A stretch of DNA of 64,000 nucleotides from Certhia americana (GCA_018697195.1 CM031866.1:9465796-9529795), one strand, 5' to 3'. Positions 44,701-55,907 are shown, numbered from the stretch's first letter. Notes: a model not told the origin generated them from the sequence alone. Numbers and translations: made by a program.

Positions 44701-47700
44701 GTCACTTAACTGGCAGTTTCCTTCTCTTTAGTACTTTTCAGGAAAACAGTACACTGTGATCCATAAGTAAGATGCTTTGAATATGCTTTCTGGACATAGG
44801 ATAAGTCTAATAGATGCCTGTATGTCCAGCATAAAAATAGCAAAATCAGCTTATTCCAGTGAACTCCATTGATTTTTGTGACATTTGTACAGGTGCAGAA
44901 CACAGAAATAAGCTGTATTGTTCCTTAGATAAAGCAGCCTTTTTTAAAATCATGTTGAACAAATGTTGAAATTACTCTGCCCAAGTAAGTTCAGCTCTAT
45001 AAATAGCAGACACACACACAGAGACTGAGCTCAGTCCTGACCTGTGCCAAGTTTAAGTTTGCTGCAGCTGTGGAAAGTGTGTGGTGGGAAAAAAAAAAAA
45101 AAAATTAATTCACCTTTCTGCTATTCTGCTCATGTCCTGGCAGCAGCCTCAGTTTTGCCTGGCATGACTTATATCAGCCTCATGAACTGAAATAAGCACA
45201 GCCACCACCTGGCATTTTAAACTGTGAAGCCCTGTCCTCTGCCCATTGCCCGAAATACAGGGCCTAGATTAGTTTCTGGACCACGATGCCTCATTTCAAT
45301 TACCCTTTTTCCATTGCTCTGGGGACACAATTCTTGCTCTAATTTATGGCTCTCCTCACAGATTAGCCATGCCTATTTTTCTCAGGCTTCTTTCTACTGT
45401 AACACCAAATTTGATTGCCTGCTACTTTCCATGAGTAGGTAAAGCCATGGTACTGCTTACCTGCACCCTGAGCACGCAGTGTCACTGGAACAGGGCCTAA
45501 TGCATCACAGCAGAGCTGGTTTTGTTACATAAATGCAACTTCAGTTTATATTTATTTCAATGTATATGGTAGTTCTTGCCATTCCACTGCTACACCTGGT
45601 CTGTTTTTCCTGAGGAAAATAACCAGAGGAAAAGCCTTTCTTTCCTAAGGAACCCTGCTAGGTTGTGTCACAAGTAGCACGGCAGCAGGGAGAAATGGAA
45701 GAGGGTAATTAGATTTCCTCCTTGAGCATAACCCACAGTCAGCCTTGGAGAATAGTCCTTGGGCAGAGGAGTCGGATATTGCTGTGTGAATGAGTCACTC
45801 CTTTCCAAACTACTATGAATCACATAATCAAATACTTGCACTGCATATCACATAATCAACTACTTGAACTTTATCTCTTTCCTGCTCATGGCCTTTTATC
45901 CAATTATACTCTTTTTAATCAGAGAAGTAAGATTTGGGATGAGTTTTTTTATTTTGGGACCGGAGACAGAACAGGAAGCACCTAGTTGTTTTGCAGTGCA
46001 TCAGCTGTACATTTAAACTATCATCATTCTGGTTTAGCTCAAAAAACCCATTGTGTGCTCTTCTTCATGTCATTCAGTGTTTCCTTCAAGCTGAACCAGA
46101 ATATTGATTGTGATTATTAAAATCAGGGTAAATGCCACTGAGAACAACTACTTTTTTTTTTTTTTTTTTTTTTTAAATATTTGATTTTCTAAAACAGTTG
46201 CAGGCTTGTCTGACTAAATGCCATGACGTTTTAATTTTTCTGTTGAAGTCTGGCTGCCCCTCAGCAACCTCTAGATTTATAGACTTCAGTCAAGAAACCA
46301 CAAGAATTAGTTTTATGGTCAACATTTTGGATACTTTAATGAATAATGCATTGGAATTCTTAAACTTTCAGTAGTTGCCTCCTACCTTTCCTTCTTTCCT
46401 TTGACTTGAAAATATATCTGGGCTGCCTGGTGCTAATGAAATGGCTGTACCTTCCCTTACCCCAAACTGTCATGACTATTTTTAATCCAGGAAGAAGTTA
46501 CTGGAAAAATAAACATCTCTGAAAATTCCAGCCCAAAGCCCTTTACAGCCTCCATATGGCGGATCTGTGTATTGTGCATTGTGCAGACCCTGGGAATGTT
46601 TGCCTACACTAGAAAGCAATTGATTAAATCAGAAGCTTCATTTTTTTTCCCCCCCGTATTTTTTTTTTCAGTGAGGCAGCAAATGCTAATGGATCAGCTG
46701 GGAATTCACAGGAGAGGGAGGATCATGAATATTACAACGAAATTCCAGGGAAGGAGCCTCCCACTGGTGGAGTGTTAGACATGCGAATGAAAGTGCAGAC
46801 AGACCAAAGGGCTAAGTGTCCTGTCCAGTGCATAAAGCAGCATTGCTCAGTAAGTACAGCATCTACTGGGATAAATATTTGCTGTCTATTATAGGAATGC
46901 AAACTAAAATGTTTCTGTGGTGTTAAAGCATGGCATTAACATCAGAACCAGATCCTGATTATCCTGGGAAAAGTCTTTTTTAGGCTAGATTTAATGATGC
47001 TTAGTACATAATTGAATCCCAAAGCACTTTCTGAATATTAACTGGTTTGTCCTTAGAGTACTTTCAGGAGACCAAGTAATATTCCCTTGTTCATTCATTA
47101 GCTCTGAGAAGAAAATAGATATCAATTTAAATGGCTTGTTGGAGAGAACATCTGCAAAATCCGGGACCTCCTGGCTCCTGATACTGTGATCTAATAAATA
47201 TTTCATCCTGTCCATTATGCTCTACAACTTACACATACAACATTGACTGATTGCAATATATATACAATATTAATTACTCTTGGATTGTTTCAAGAAGCTC
47301 TGTTAAATCAGCAAAAGATATCTGTGGCTCTTGCCTGGGATAGTGGGAAATAAAAACCAGTCAGGGAGTAAAACAAGCCAAGTTCAGACTGGCTGCATAG
47401 ATTTCAGAGCCTGCTGTACGAGGCCTTGGGAGCACCATCCCTTCCCCACACAGGAAAGATGGCACCACACTTTGCTCAGAGGAAGCACACTCAGATATGC
47501 CTCTGGAATCCAGTTGGTTCTGTCTGAAAACTTGCTGCTCCCAAGTGTTACTTGTGTTTGGTGGCAACTGCTCCAGGGCTGCTGTGTGTTGTTGTGCTCC
47601 ATCCATTTTTTGCTAACATGAACCATACTCTGCATATCAGGTCCCCACCTCCCCAATAGTTCTCTAATTCTAAAAATGTTTTACTATATCCAGAGTTTGC

Positions 47701-50700
47701 ACCTGATGCTCACCAGTGTTGCTGCAAGGAGTTACCCTGCCTGTAAATGCAAATGCCCTTTTCCCATGGGGTGTTATTTTTGGTTTGTCTTTCAGTGCTG
47801 CTCAGACAATTTAGTAACCATTTCACTTTCAATCCATGATACCTGTAGTTGATTTTATTATGAGGGATGTTTATTAGAAAATCTGAGCTTTCTTACCTAG
47901 GAGTTATACTGTATATATACTAAACATTAGATACATAACTGGGCAGTTATATGAGGCTGGAGTCCAGATGTGACATCTGAAGAAAGAAGAGTATCAGTGT
48001 GAAATATTATTTGAGGAGATGGTAATTTTTTGGTGAAGAACATGTTTAATTACCTGTATATCTGTTAACTAATGCATGGATGTTTTGAAGTTACCTGAGT
48101 TTTTCTAGGGGACTACTTTATATGACCAATTTTAAAATTTTTCTACAGACAGGAAGCCCAACCTTCATCAATATATATGAAAACTGTCCAGAAGAAAACA
48201 AAACTGTGGGTATGTACTCTCTTTTTCTTCTCATGCATATGTGAAATTAGCCAGGGCAGGCTGCCTGGAAGAGCTGCTCCTTGGCTTTCAATACAATAGT
48301 GAAAAGTGTTCTACTTAGTGGGTCATTTTTAGTTCGCTAGATGAAGGGCAGACAAAAAAGCCTTACAGCTTTTCTAAAGGCCACTAATCTATCTTCATGT
48401 GTGCTGGCAGACTTACTCATTTTACTTCTCATGATACTATACAGTAGCTCTTTGTTTTGGTTTTGGTTTTTTTTATTCTCTTTCATACTCTTTGTTGTTT
48501 TATTCCTTTTCTTCATATCATTTGAAAAAGGAACATACTTCATTGCTGATCAGTCTCTGAATATATCCCTTCTCTTACAAAGGCTCAATGAGATCCAAAG
48601 TATCAGCATTGGGTTGTGCCAACAGAGCCTGGCCCCTTGGTTCCAGCATCCCTGGCTGCTCAGTGTGGCTGTGTCCTTCCCCTGCCTTAGGCAGCTTTGT
48701 GCCCAGGATCAATTTGCCTTTAGCAAAATCTGCTCTCAGGGACCCCAGGAGATCATCAGCCTGCATCCCTTCCTGGACTTCCTTTGCTACAGCTGATGCC
48801 CTGAGCACATTTGCTCAGCTCCTCTCTTTCACTGCACAATGAGACCCTTTTTGAATTCCCACCTGCACGGCTCTGAAGTGATCCATTACACTGTCTGCAG
48901 GGGATACTTCAGTTTCTTGTGTTGTTTCCAGTTCAAGGGAAGGAGACTCAAATGGCTTCTACAAAGAGAGGGTGAACAAATAAAAAAATGAATGAATAGA
49001 TCTATGAATAAAACATTTATTGAAGAGCAAAAGTATGCCTGCTATTTGGCTAGCTGAAGTGCTATTATTTTCATACCCTGCAGGGGATATTCTGTTAGCC
49101 TAGTTCCTAGGCTTGGATCCTAACCTGACAGATGTGGCTTTGGCTCTCCAGGCAGAGCCTCAAAGCACCAGTCTCCTCCATCTCTCCCTTCTCCACCAGA
49201 ATAGCAAGAGAGACTTGCTCAGCTTCCCACAAACCCTTTGTGTAGTACAGAGGGGAAGGAAAGGGTTTTGCAACAAATAATATATATGTGTTTCTGCAGA
49301 GGCATATGTATTAATTTCTTTCCAGTCTGGGGGGATTCACTGCTGACATTGATTGAAGCAGAACTGAACCAGCGCAGAACATTTCTGAAAACGTCATTCT
49401 AATTAATTTTGGACCTTGTGCCTTCTAGACATATGGAAAAATAAGTTCATTTGCATTTTTCTTTTCCTTCAGAATTACTTAAGTGGGCTATAAAGAAGAA
49501 TATAATTCCTGTTTCAGCTTTTATAGTTACTTAAAGCTGAGATAAAAAAAAAAAGGAAATCTGTGCATACTGTATACTAATTGCAGGTAATTGTGATAAG
49601 AGATCACAGAAGACAATAAAAGAGGCAACTTCATTGAAACCTGCCTACAAAGCAGATCTCTTTGATGATCCATGTTACATAAACACCCAGTCCCTGCAGC
49701 CTGCAGCCTGTGCAGCCCGAGGTCCAGCAACAGCACAGATCCCTGGGAGCCCTCTGCGCCAGGCCAGTAGGTTCCCATTGCAATGCCATACCTATCTAAA
49801 GCACTGGAAGGAGGGGGGCTTCTCATCTCTCTGCATGGAGAAAGATTTGGGTTTCCCATAAGAAATATAGAAAAGGTGGGAAGAAATCTATTCTGGTTGT
49901 TCTTTTTTCTTGTTAGATTCAAGAGAAGGGGATTAAAGAGCAAAAGTAGTGATGGTAAACAAGCAGAGTAACCTTTCATCTTCTGTAGTTGATTGATGAC
50001 AATGAATAGAGTGCCACAGGCATTAAAAAGCAAGTCTTTAGGATGATAGGAGCCTGGGACTGAACATTGCCTCAAGGAAAGGAGTTCCTCCTGTATGTTC
50101 AAGGTCTTAACCCCTCTAAGGTGAAAATTACTTCAGATGCCTTTGCTTCACAGGCAGTAGCATGCAAGATTAAAGTGGGGTTATTGTGACTGTCGTTTCT
50201 CAGTTCTGCCATAAGTGATCATTGAATCTCATCCAATAATTTCTAAATCAAACCATTTGATCTGTGGTATCGATTAAATGTATGTCAAAACTTGATTTAT
50301 GGACTCAAAGTGGTGGATGTCCATTAAATGATTATATAGTTGCTACTGATTGTCCTCATTATTGACTATACTTTATTAGCTTTGCCTTTTTTGGTTTCCC
50401 ACTGAGTGTTTTCTCTGTCAGAGTTGGCTCCACACAAGAAAGTGGAAAAAGGACTGGACAATAAAGGAAGCACAATAAAGAAATCTGTGACCATTGGGAC
50501 ATTTCCAATTTGGGATTGTATCATGCTCTAAAAGGAACTGCCTATATCCTGAGGAGCCTTAGGTTGCACAATTCCATTGAAGAAGTGGTATCCTCTTATT
50601 TTCCTTAGAAGAATCCTGCCTGTGAATCATTTGCAGTCTGACTGGCAATATACCAAACCACCCAGTTGTTTTAGTATGTTTGGTAATTGTTCGGTTTTTA

Positions 50701-52354
50701 ACAGCAAATGCATCATGCTGTAATCCTTCCCTTCTGGCTACATTGGCTATGTTGTCTTACATTCCTGCACATAGCTGGAGCCACTCAACATGACTCTCCC
50801 AATGATCTGTGACAATCTCTTCAGAGCTTGTTAAGGAAGAAGGAAAAACAAGATCTTAAGGGAAAACAGAAAGCTAAAAAAGTCAACAAAAATTTTGTTT
50901 TTACAGGGAAGATTTGACTTTTTCATACAAAGAAATATAACCCCAAACCAGTACAGCATCAGAGAAATTCCTGTTTCTAATCCCTGTTGCCTAGTGACCA
51001 AAGGCTTTCCCATCTAAGGTAGGGGAAGAGGTGGTGTGATAATTTTGCCTAATGCACTGGAGGGTCATGAGCATTCATGTGCACATTTTCTTACAGTCTG
51101 TAAGGTTGGTTTGATCACGGCTTCAAGAATGAGCCATTGGAATTTTTTAAAAGCTTTTAAAAATATTGGTTTGATCCTTCTAGGATGAAGTTTGAGGTGA
51201 AGTGTCCAATACATTCTCTTTCATTTAATTTCAGAGTTACCGGAACCTGTTCAGCAGAGTGCCACAAGCAACACAGCTGGTCTCTGTGTTCTGCCACAAA
51301 TAAAGCAGCAGCTAAAGAATGAAGATTGTTACCATGGCAAACTGAACAGGAAAGCAGCAGAGAGCCTCTTAGTCAACGACGGGGATTTTCTGGTACGAGA
51401 GAGCACAACATCACCTGGTCAGTATGTCCTCAGTGGACTTCAGGGAGGGCAGGCAAAGCATCTACTCTTGGTGGATCCTGAGGGCAAGGTATGAATATTT
51501 CATATAATGAAAGTTCAGTGCTGCTTAGATATTTCAATCAAAATGCATGGGTGCATTCCATGAAGCAGAACTGATTTGATTCCATCCAGGTTTATTTAAA
51601 TATAGCCAGTGGCTGCAGGAGGTTTGAAAGTTCAAGAACTTATAAGCACTGAAGTACCATGGAAGTAGCAGTGAGGAACTTAAATACTGTTAGTCCAGGT
51701 GATGATAATTAGTGTATACTCTTAACACATCCTTCAAACCATTAGTGCTAGAAAAAAATAACCCTATCCTTAATAATGAATTTCTGGATACAGAAAAGGT
51801 TTGTTGTCACTTCAATTCTACTTTATTCTGCTCAAAATTAAAAAAGCAGTCTTGAGTGACATTTCTGAGGAGACAGTAAATCAGAAAAGTAATCCTCAAT
51901 AGGATTTAGGGAAAAATCTCTCTCTTCTGTGGAGGAAAAAAAAAACCTGGTTATTTCATTCCCCTGTTCAGAATCAGCCCAGTTTGACATACAGTCTCTT
52001 TACTTTTCTGCTGCTTTTCATGTGAGCTAATGGTGGGTCAAAGGATAGGTCTGAATTGCAATTGTCTGAATTGCCTAATGATCCTGCTAAGTGAGTTCAG
52101 TGGCTTAAGGGCCTTTTGACTTCAATGTGTTAGGCTCATGTCCAACCCGTTATAAGCACAATCTAACCTTAAATGTGTTCTTTTGCTTCTTCCACTAGGT
52201 GAGAACCAAAGACCATATATTTGATAGTGTGGGTCATCTTATTCAGTATCACATGGAAAATAATTTGCCAATCATCTCTTCTGGAAGTGAAGTGAGCTTG
52301 AAGCAGCCTGTAAGGAAAGAGAGTAATATGGGACACATGCAATATCACAAATAA
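26147..52354 (+). CDS. SHC4: SHC-transforming protein 4 (SHC4/RaLP), complete, 12 coding exons
   Basis: This is a cytoplasmic adaptor that docks on activated receptor tyrosine kinases and recruits Grb2. The exons join in frame to 633 codons plus TAA; the human protein is about 630. The order is N-terminal CH2 region (1 to about 192, with [20 protein letters not shown]), PTB domain (about 193-358, [16 protein letters not shown] through [10 protein letters not shown]), CH1 region with phosphotyrosine sites Y378/Y379 (YYNEIP), Y427 (YENC) and Y468 (DDPCYINTQ), then the SH2 domain (530 to about 620) with an intact FLVRES motif whose phosphate-binding arginine is R552. The first in-frame ATG after a TGA at 26057 is at 26147 and matches the mammalian MRER start. 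SHC4 fits better than SHC1-3 because of the N-terminus, the additional YENC site and the flanking genes. Confidence 0.97.
29095..29400. promoter_or_regulatory. CpG-rich patch in SHC4 intron 1, candidate regulatory element
   Basis: A local rise in GC and CpG (ACACGCGTGTG, GAGCCGGGGGTGCCGGGGCGG, CACGCGTCT) stands out from the AT-rich intron. It contains an inverted pair GTGATTCA / TGAATCAC at 29190 and 29218. Function is unknown; an alternative promoter or enhancer are the main options. Confidence 0.35.
29576..29598. repeat. T23 run followed by T/G-rich tract
   Basis: A homopolymer within SHC4 intron 1, followed by (TTTG)-like units and a TTTCTTTCTCTCAG that resembles an acceptor but leads into no supported exon. 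Confidence 0.9.
33357..33380. repeat. T24 run
   Basis: A homopolymer in SHC4 intron 1, about 240 bases before exon 2. Confidence 0.9.
33619..33689 (+). CDS. SHC4: SHC4 coding exon 2 (PTB start)
   Basis: It encodes [20 protein letters not shown] and QVTR. The acceptor is TTTTCCATAG and the donor GTAGGT. It ends in phase 2. Confidence 0.97.
33690..39632 (+). other. SHC4: SHC4 intron 2
   Basis: This 5.9 kb intron has a T-run of 16 at 36305, a 12-bp-stem inverted repeat at 37310-37339, two adjacent T-runs at about 37618-37640 and a T/G-rich simple-sequence block at about 39000-39150. No gene is supported. Confidence 0.75.
39000..39150. repeat. T/G-rich simple-sequence block
   Basis: Nearly pure T and G over about 150 bases, including 23 consecutive T at 39086-39108. 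It lies in SHC4 intron 2. Confidence 0.85.
39633..39696 (+). CDS. SHC4: SHC4 coding exon 3 (PTB)
   Basis: It encodes [20 protein letters not shown]. The acceptor follows TTTTTTTATTTGCAG and the donor is GTAAAT. Confidence 0.96.
40575..40694 (+). CDS. SHC4: SHC4 coding exon 4 (PTB)
   Basis: Forty codons: [20 protein letters not shown] then [20 protein letters not shown]. Both ends are in phase 0. Confidence 0.97.
41767..41820 (+). CDS. SHC4: SHC4 coding exon 5 (PTB)
   Basis: Eighteen codons, [18 protein letters not shown], between a TTTTCAG acceptor and a GTAAGT donor. It is identical in kind to the mammalian exon. Confidence 0.97.
44170..44221 (+). CDS. SHC4: SHC4 coding exon 6 (PTB)
   Basis: It encodes [17 protein letters not shown] and one base of the next codon. 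The acceptor is TTTCCTGTAG and the donor GTATTG. Confidence 0.96.
44559..44685 (+). CDS. SHC4: SHC4 coding exon 7 (PTB end)
   Basis: It encodes [20 protein letters not shown] and [18 protein letters not shown]. It ends in phase 2 at a GTCAGC donor. Confidence 0.96.
45819..45870. repeat. Two-copy 28-bp tandem duplication
   Basis: ATCACATAATCAAATACTTG at 45819 recurs at 45847 as ATCACATAATCAACTACTTG. It is intronic in SHC4. Confidence 0.85.
46152..46174. repeat. T23 run
   Basis: A homopolymer in SHC4 intron 7, about 500 bases before exon 8. Confidence 0.9.
46672..46849 (+). CDS. SHC4: SHC4 coding exon 8 (CH1, YYN site)
   Basis: It encodes [21 protein letters not shown]378/Y379 correspond to the paired tyrosines (239/240) of SHC1, which bind Grb2 when phosphorylated because of Asn at +2 of the first or +1 of the second. 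The donor is GTAAGT. Confidence 0.95.
48149..48209 (+). CDS. SHC4: SHC4 coding exon 9 (CH1, YENC site)
   Basis: It encodes [21 protein letters not shown]427 followed by E-N is a Grb2-type motif that is characteristic of SHC4 rather than SHC1. The acceptor is TTTCTACAG and the donor GTATGT. Confidence 0.93.
49587..49766 (+). CDS. SHC4: SHC4 coding exon 10 (CH1, YINT site)
   Basis: It encodes [19 protein letters not shown]468 is the equivalent of SHC1 Tyr317. I chose the donor at 49767 (GTAGGT) because it leaves one base that joins the next exon to give AKLPEPVQ, matching the mammalian GKAPETVQ. Read-through past it would meet a stop after about 30 codons. Confidence 0.92.
51235..51488 (+). 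CDS. SHC4: SHC4 coding exon 11 (SH2 start)
   Basis: It encodes [27 protein letters not shown] and [16 protein letters not shown]. The FLVRES arginine is present. It ends at a codon boundary with GTATGA. Confidence 0.97.
52199..52354 (+). CDS. SHC4: SHC4 last coding exon (SH2 end) with stop
   Basis: It encodes [20 protein letters not shown], then [19 protein letters not shown] and a short tail to TAA. The acceptor is CTTCCACTAG. Confidence 0.97.
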   Translation: MRTKDHIFDSVGHLIQYHMENNLPIISSGSEVSLKQPVRKESNMGHMQYHK

Positions 52355-53420
52355 TCCCTTGGATCTCACAAATCCCAAGACAATTCATACCTGAGCTTTC
52401 TACTATGAAGACAAGTCAAAAAAGTATAGACTGCACTTTCTGCTGCTGTTCCAGAAGAAGCCCTTTTGTGTGTGTATGTATGAATATATGTATATGTGTA
52501 TATCTATGTAGATCTAAAGAGATCAACAAGCATAGTTATATAGATACATATAATCTTAATCTTAACAAAATTATACCTTCAGAGTGTGAGATTCATTTGT
52601 GAGAAGGTATTTTAGACATGCACAAATGTCACTTTCAAGGTCATACCGAATCAGTAACTATTTAAAAGCACAATTAAAACTACATACAAAATCTCACTTG
52701 AAAGAACTGCTGGAACATTAGTATGTGCCTTTTAGCATAGAATTATTGAAACCAATATTATTTATACTGAATTAGTTTTGGGTGGTTAAACAAACGTGTC
52801 TAAGCTTTTAACTATTTGCCAAAAACAAGTACAATTTGAATATTACTAAAATGTCATCTTCTTTCGATAGACAGTATCAATTTCATTTTGCTTGTAACAG
52901 CACTTTACTAGCAAGTAACATTTGAAATGAATGGCATTCACAATACAGAAAGGTAGTCCAGTTTCTTAATAATTTTTGTCACTGTCTGACTACTCAAAGA
53001 TTTGAGATTATGAACATTTACAAAGTTGAAATTAATATATGTAATATAATTTTGGAATAGAACTTGTTAAGGGGCAAGCATGCTAGATCTTAATATTTTT
53101 GTCTTGCATATGATTTTACTATTATTATCAATTAATACTGGAAACACCTTTTTACAAGTAGGCTAAATATATTTTCATTGATTACATAGTTGTTTACAAA
53201 CTAGAAAAACTGAACAAAACTAATGATACATTTTGCGAGAAAACTGTTTAAAATATGTTTGAACTTTGCATGTGTCCTTATTCAGTGTTCTTTCCAAAAG
53301 AAGATAGTTTTTCCCTCTTCACGTAGAGTCCATTTGTTCCTAAACATGGAAAAATCTTTTAAAAGCAATCTATTAATTGTTTTGCCACAATAAATACTCT
53401 AAACATGAACAATCTTATAT
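52355..53420 (+). other. SHC4: SHC4 3' UTR (inferred minimum)
   Basis: AT-rich non-coding sequence with a TG/TA-rich stretch at 52468-52510. The first AATAAA is at 53389. Later hexamers at 54650 and 54689 would extend the UTR by about 1.3 kb. Confidence 0.55.
53389..53394 (+). terminator. SHC4: Likely SHC4 poly(A) signal
   Basis: This is the first AATAAA after the stop codon, about 1.0 kb downstream, in AT-rich sequence. The downstream GT element is only modest. Confidence 0.45.
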
Positions 53421-54649
53421 GCAGAGTGAACAGTGATTTATTTGGCTTCCTGTTGAAGAGACAGTGATTTAGTAAGTGACTGAAGAAAGGCAGGGGAGAT
53501 TTGGGGAATGAAATGGTAGTCCAGGTGATTGCATGAGGGAAGTTGTGCCTTTAAGACAACCAATGTCCTCTGGCATGAACAGACATAATTCTCTCTGTCT
53601 CCCAGCCCACCAGCTCAGTTCCTAAGGCAGACAATTGTTGTGGAGTTTGGCAGTTGCTGGAAATCTTGATCATAAAAAAATACATTCTGTTTGTTTGCCA
53701 GTGTTCATGGTAAATGGGACACTGTAGTATGAGCTCTTTCTTCTAGAAAACGAGAGGAGAGATCTTATAAAATTATGGACGACAAGCTTCCTTGGAGGGG
53801 AAAATATAATGAAAAGAGCCACACTTGGAGCCTACTAGAAAACACTTTTATCCTCAGCTAATAGTCATAAAAATGCATTTCATTCTCTGATAATAATATG
53901 ATTAAACTACCAAATATGTACTGAAGCAGTGAGAAGCTTTAAAACATTAGTAGTTGATTTCCTTGCTAACAGTCTGGCATTTTTCATACCCTGAGCCTTC
54001 AGGGCCAGCAGCCCAAATTTATGCCCATTCTATCCTATGCAAGGTGCTCACCTGTGAAGGTCTCCAGCAGGAGTTCATGCTGGAGCTTTGTGCCACGGCA
54101 AGGATAGCTGGCAAGAAACTATAACTGGGATATCAACCCCCTGCATGACATCCTTTCTATTCTCACATCTTGTCAAACTTCAGAATGTGCCTGATGTGGC
54201 CATGGAGCAAGCAATGGAGCAAACCCAGCTGCTTCTGTGGCATGTTAAGTGAAGAGAAAGACCTGCTGTTTTGGTTTTGGCATCAGTTTTATGACAGGTC
54301 ATAGAAGGAAAATGTGCGGAACTCCACCTCTATTTTTAGTACAAATCAAAGTTATTCAGGACTTAAATAATAGCATTTGGAGCTGTGATAATATGAGATC
54401 AAACTTTTTTGACTTTTCCAATCAAGATGCTGACTCAGGGACCTTTTCCACTGTTGGTTCAGTGATTTTCATCAGTTTTCACTTTACCAGTGAGTAAGAA
54501 CAGCCAGAGCCAGTGTGTGATATTTGGATCACAGTATAATGCAGTCTGTGTCTCTCTCTTTGAATATCACTACCGTAAAAACTTTAAAAGGCCTGAATCT
54601 TTGTTCTGATGTTCCCATGTATTTTTAAGTGTCTGAAGCAGAACTGTGA

Positions 54650-54694
54650 AATAAAAGGAAGGAAAGGGAGATAACTGAGTGCTAGTGCAATAAA
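54650..54694 (+). terminator. SHC4: Candidate distal SHC4 poly(A) signals
   Basis: Two AATAAA hexamers lie 39 bases apart, about 0.5 kb before the CEP152 CpG island. Either could end a longer SHC4 transcript. Confidence 0.35.
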
Positions 54695-55728
54695 GAAGTA
54701 TATCAAAATCTTTTGATGTGGGAGAAAGCAGAAAATCCAACTAATTACAGGTAAAAATCAAACACAAAACATCCATGCATTTTCCTAGAATAAACTACAA
54801 TCATTCTCAGTTTTTGGTTTCTAGCATTTACATGCCTTCATTTAAGCTGTTAATGTTGCTCTGTGGCCCAGCTGTCTAATGTGAAGTACAGTGTCAGCTT
54901 CTCTGTGGAATCCAGAAATAATCATGCTAAAAAGAAAAATAGTTGTCTGAGTTTTGGAAAGTTTCCAGAATATTGTTTTTGAGAAACTCAATATGAATTG
55001 TTAGACACATTGAAACCCTTTTTTGTTCTTGTTTGAGACATTTAATGGCTGCGAAAATGATAATTGGTTAATCTCTGAATGGTTGCCAGAATCCTCTGTG
55101 AAAAATGGCTGATTTCGCCAATAATGTCACATTTACTAGACATAGGATGTTAATTTCTTTTCGAACTTCTATAAATTTCACTGAAACAAATGAACCGTTT
55201 GCTCCCACCAATAAAAATCCTCTAACAAATGACCCAACCCTCTGTGCCCCAGCGGGCGGGCGGCGCTGTCCGGGCTGAGGGCGAGGTTCTCACAAACGGA
55301 ACCAACTGTCAGAATTGCTTCCTGCCCGCGATCTGCGCCATGAACCGGTTCCGTCTGAGGAGCTTTTATAGAGAATGAGCCCTCAGAGCAGAGCATGTTC
55401 CCGAGCACCCAAGCCAAGGCTGCCTGCGGACGGTGCTCGCACAGGAGAGCCTCCCGCCCACCCCTCAGCGCTATCGTGACACTGTCGTGACGCGCCGCTC
55501 GCGGGCACGTGACGTCACCCCGCGGCCGCGCGTTGCCAGGCGACCGCCACGTCCCGCTGCGAGATGGCGCCGCTTCCCGCCCGCCGAGACCCCGCCCCTC
55601 CACAAAACTCACACTGCCATTGGTCACCTGCTCGGCCAATCAGCTCGCCAGGCGCGTTCCCGCGACCATGCGCGCCTGCTTTGAAACAATCAGCGGGGGC
55701 GGGGCTGCCCTCCCGCGCGGCTGGGCGG

Positions 55729-55823
55729 GTTCTGGTCGCCGGTTGGTGCCTGGTGCTGTCAGTCAGAGCGGCTCGGGGCAGTTCTGGCCGCCGGTTGGTG
55801 GTCGGGGCTGTCAATCAACGCGG
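55729..55823 (+). repeat. 52-bp-period imperfect tandem duplication in CEP152 promoter
   Basis: GTTCTGGTCGCCGGTTGGTG at 55729 recurs at 55781 as GTTCTGGCCGCCGGTTGGTG. Each copy continues to a related GCTGTCAGTCAGAGCG or GCTGTCAATCAACGCG. Confidence 0.85.
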
Positions 55824-55839
55824 AGGGCGCGGGCCCGGT

Positions 55840-55907
55840 GTGTTGCGGAAGCGCGGCGGGCCCGCCCCGGCGGTGGCTGTGGAGGGCGGGTGGTCCCGGT
55901 GGCTCAG
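55840..55907 (+). other. CEP152: Candidate non-coding first exon of CEP152 (3' part)
   Basis: A CAG|GTGCGT donor-like site follows at 55908 inside the island, and exon 2 carries only 36 bases of leader before the ATG, so an upstream leader exon is needed. The start of this exon and the choice of donor are guesses. Confidence 0.3.

Larger units (their letters stand above)
39697..52198 (+). other. SHC4: SHC4 introns 3 to 11 (group entry)
   Basis: The stretches between exons 3 and 12 are AT-rich non-coding sequence. They include an A-run near 45090-45103, a 28-bp tandem duplication at 45819-45870 and a T-run of 23 at 46152. No supported gene lies on either strand. Confidence 0.75.

Noticed and set aside
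49527..50102. 191-codon minus-strand frame near SHC4 exon 10
   Set aside because: It overlaps the conserved exon in antisense. The rest is hydrophobic low-complexity translation with no recognisable domain.
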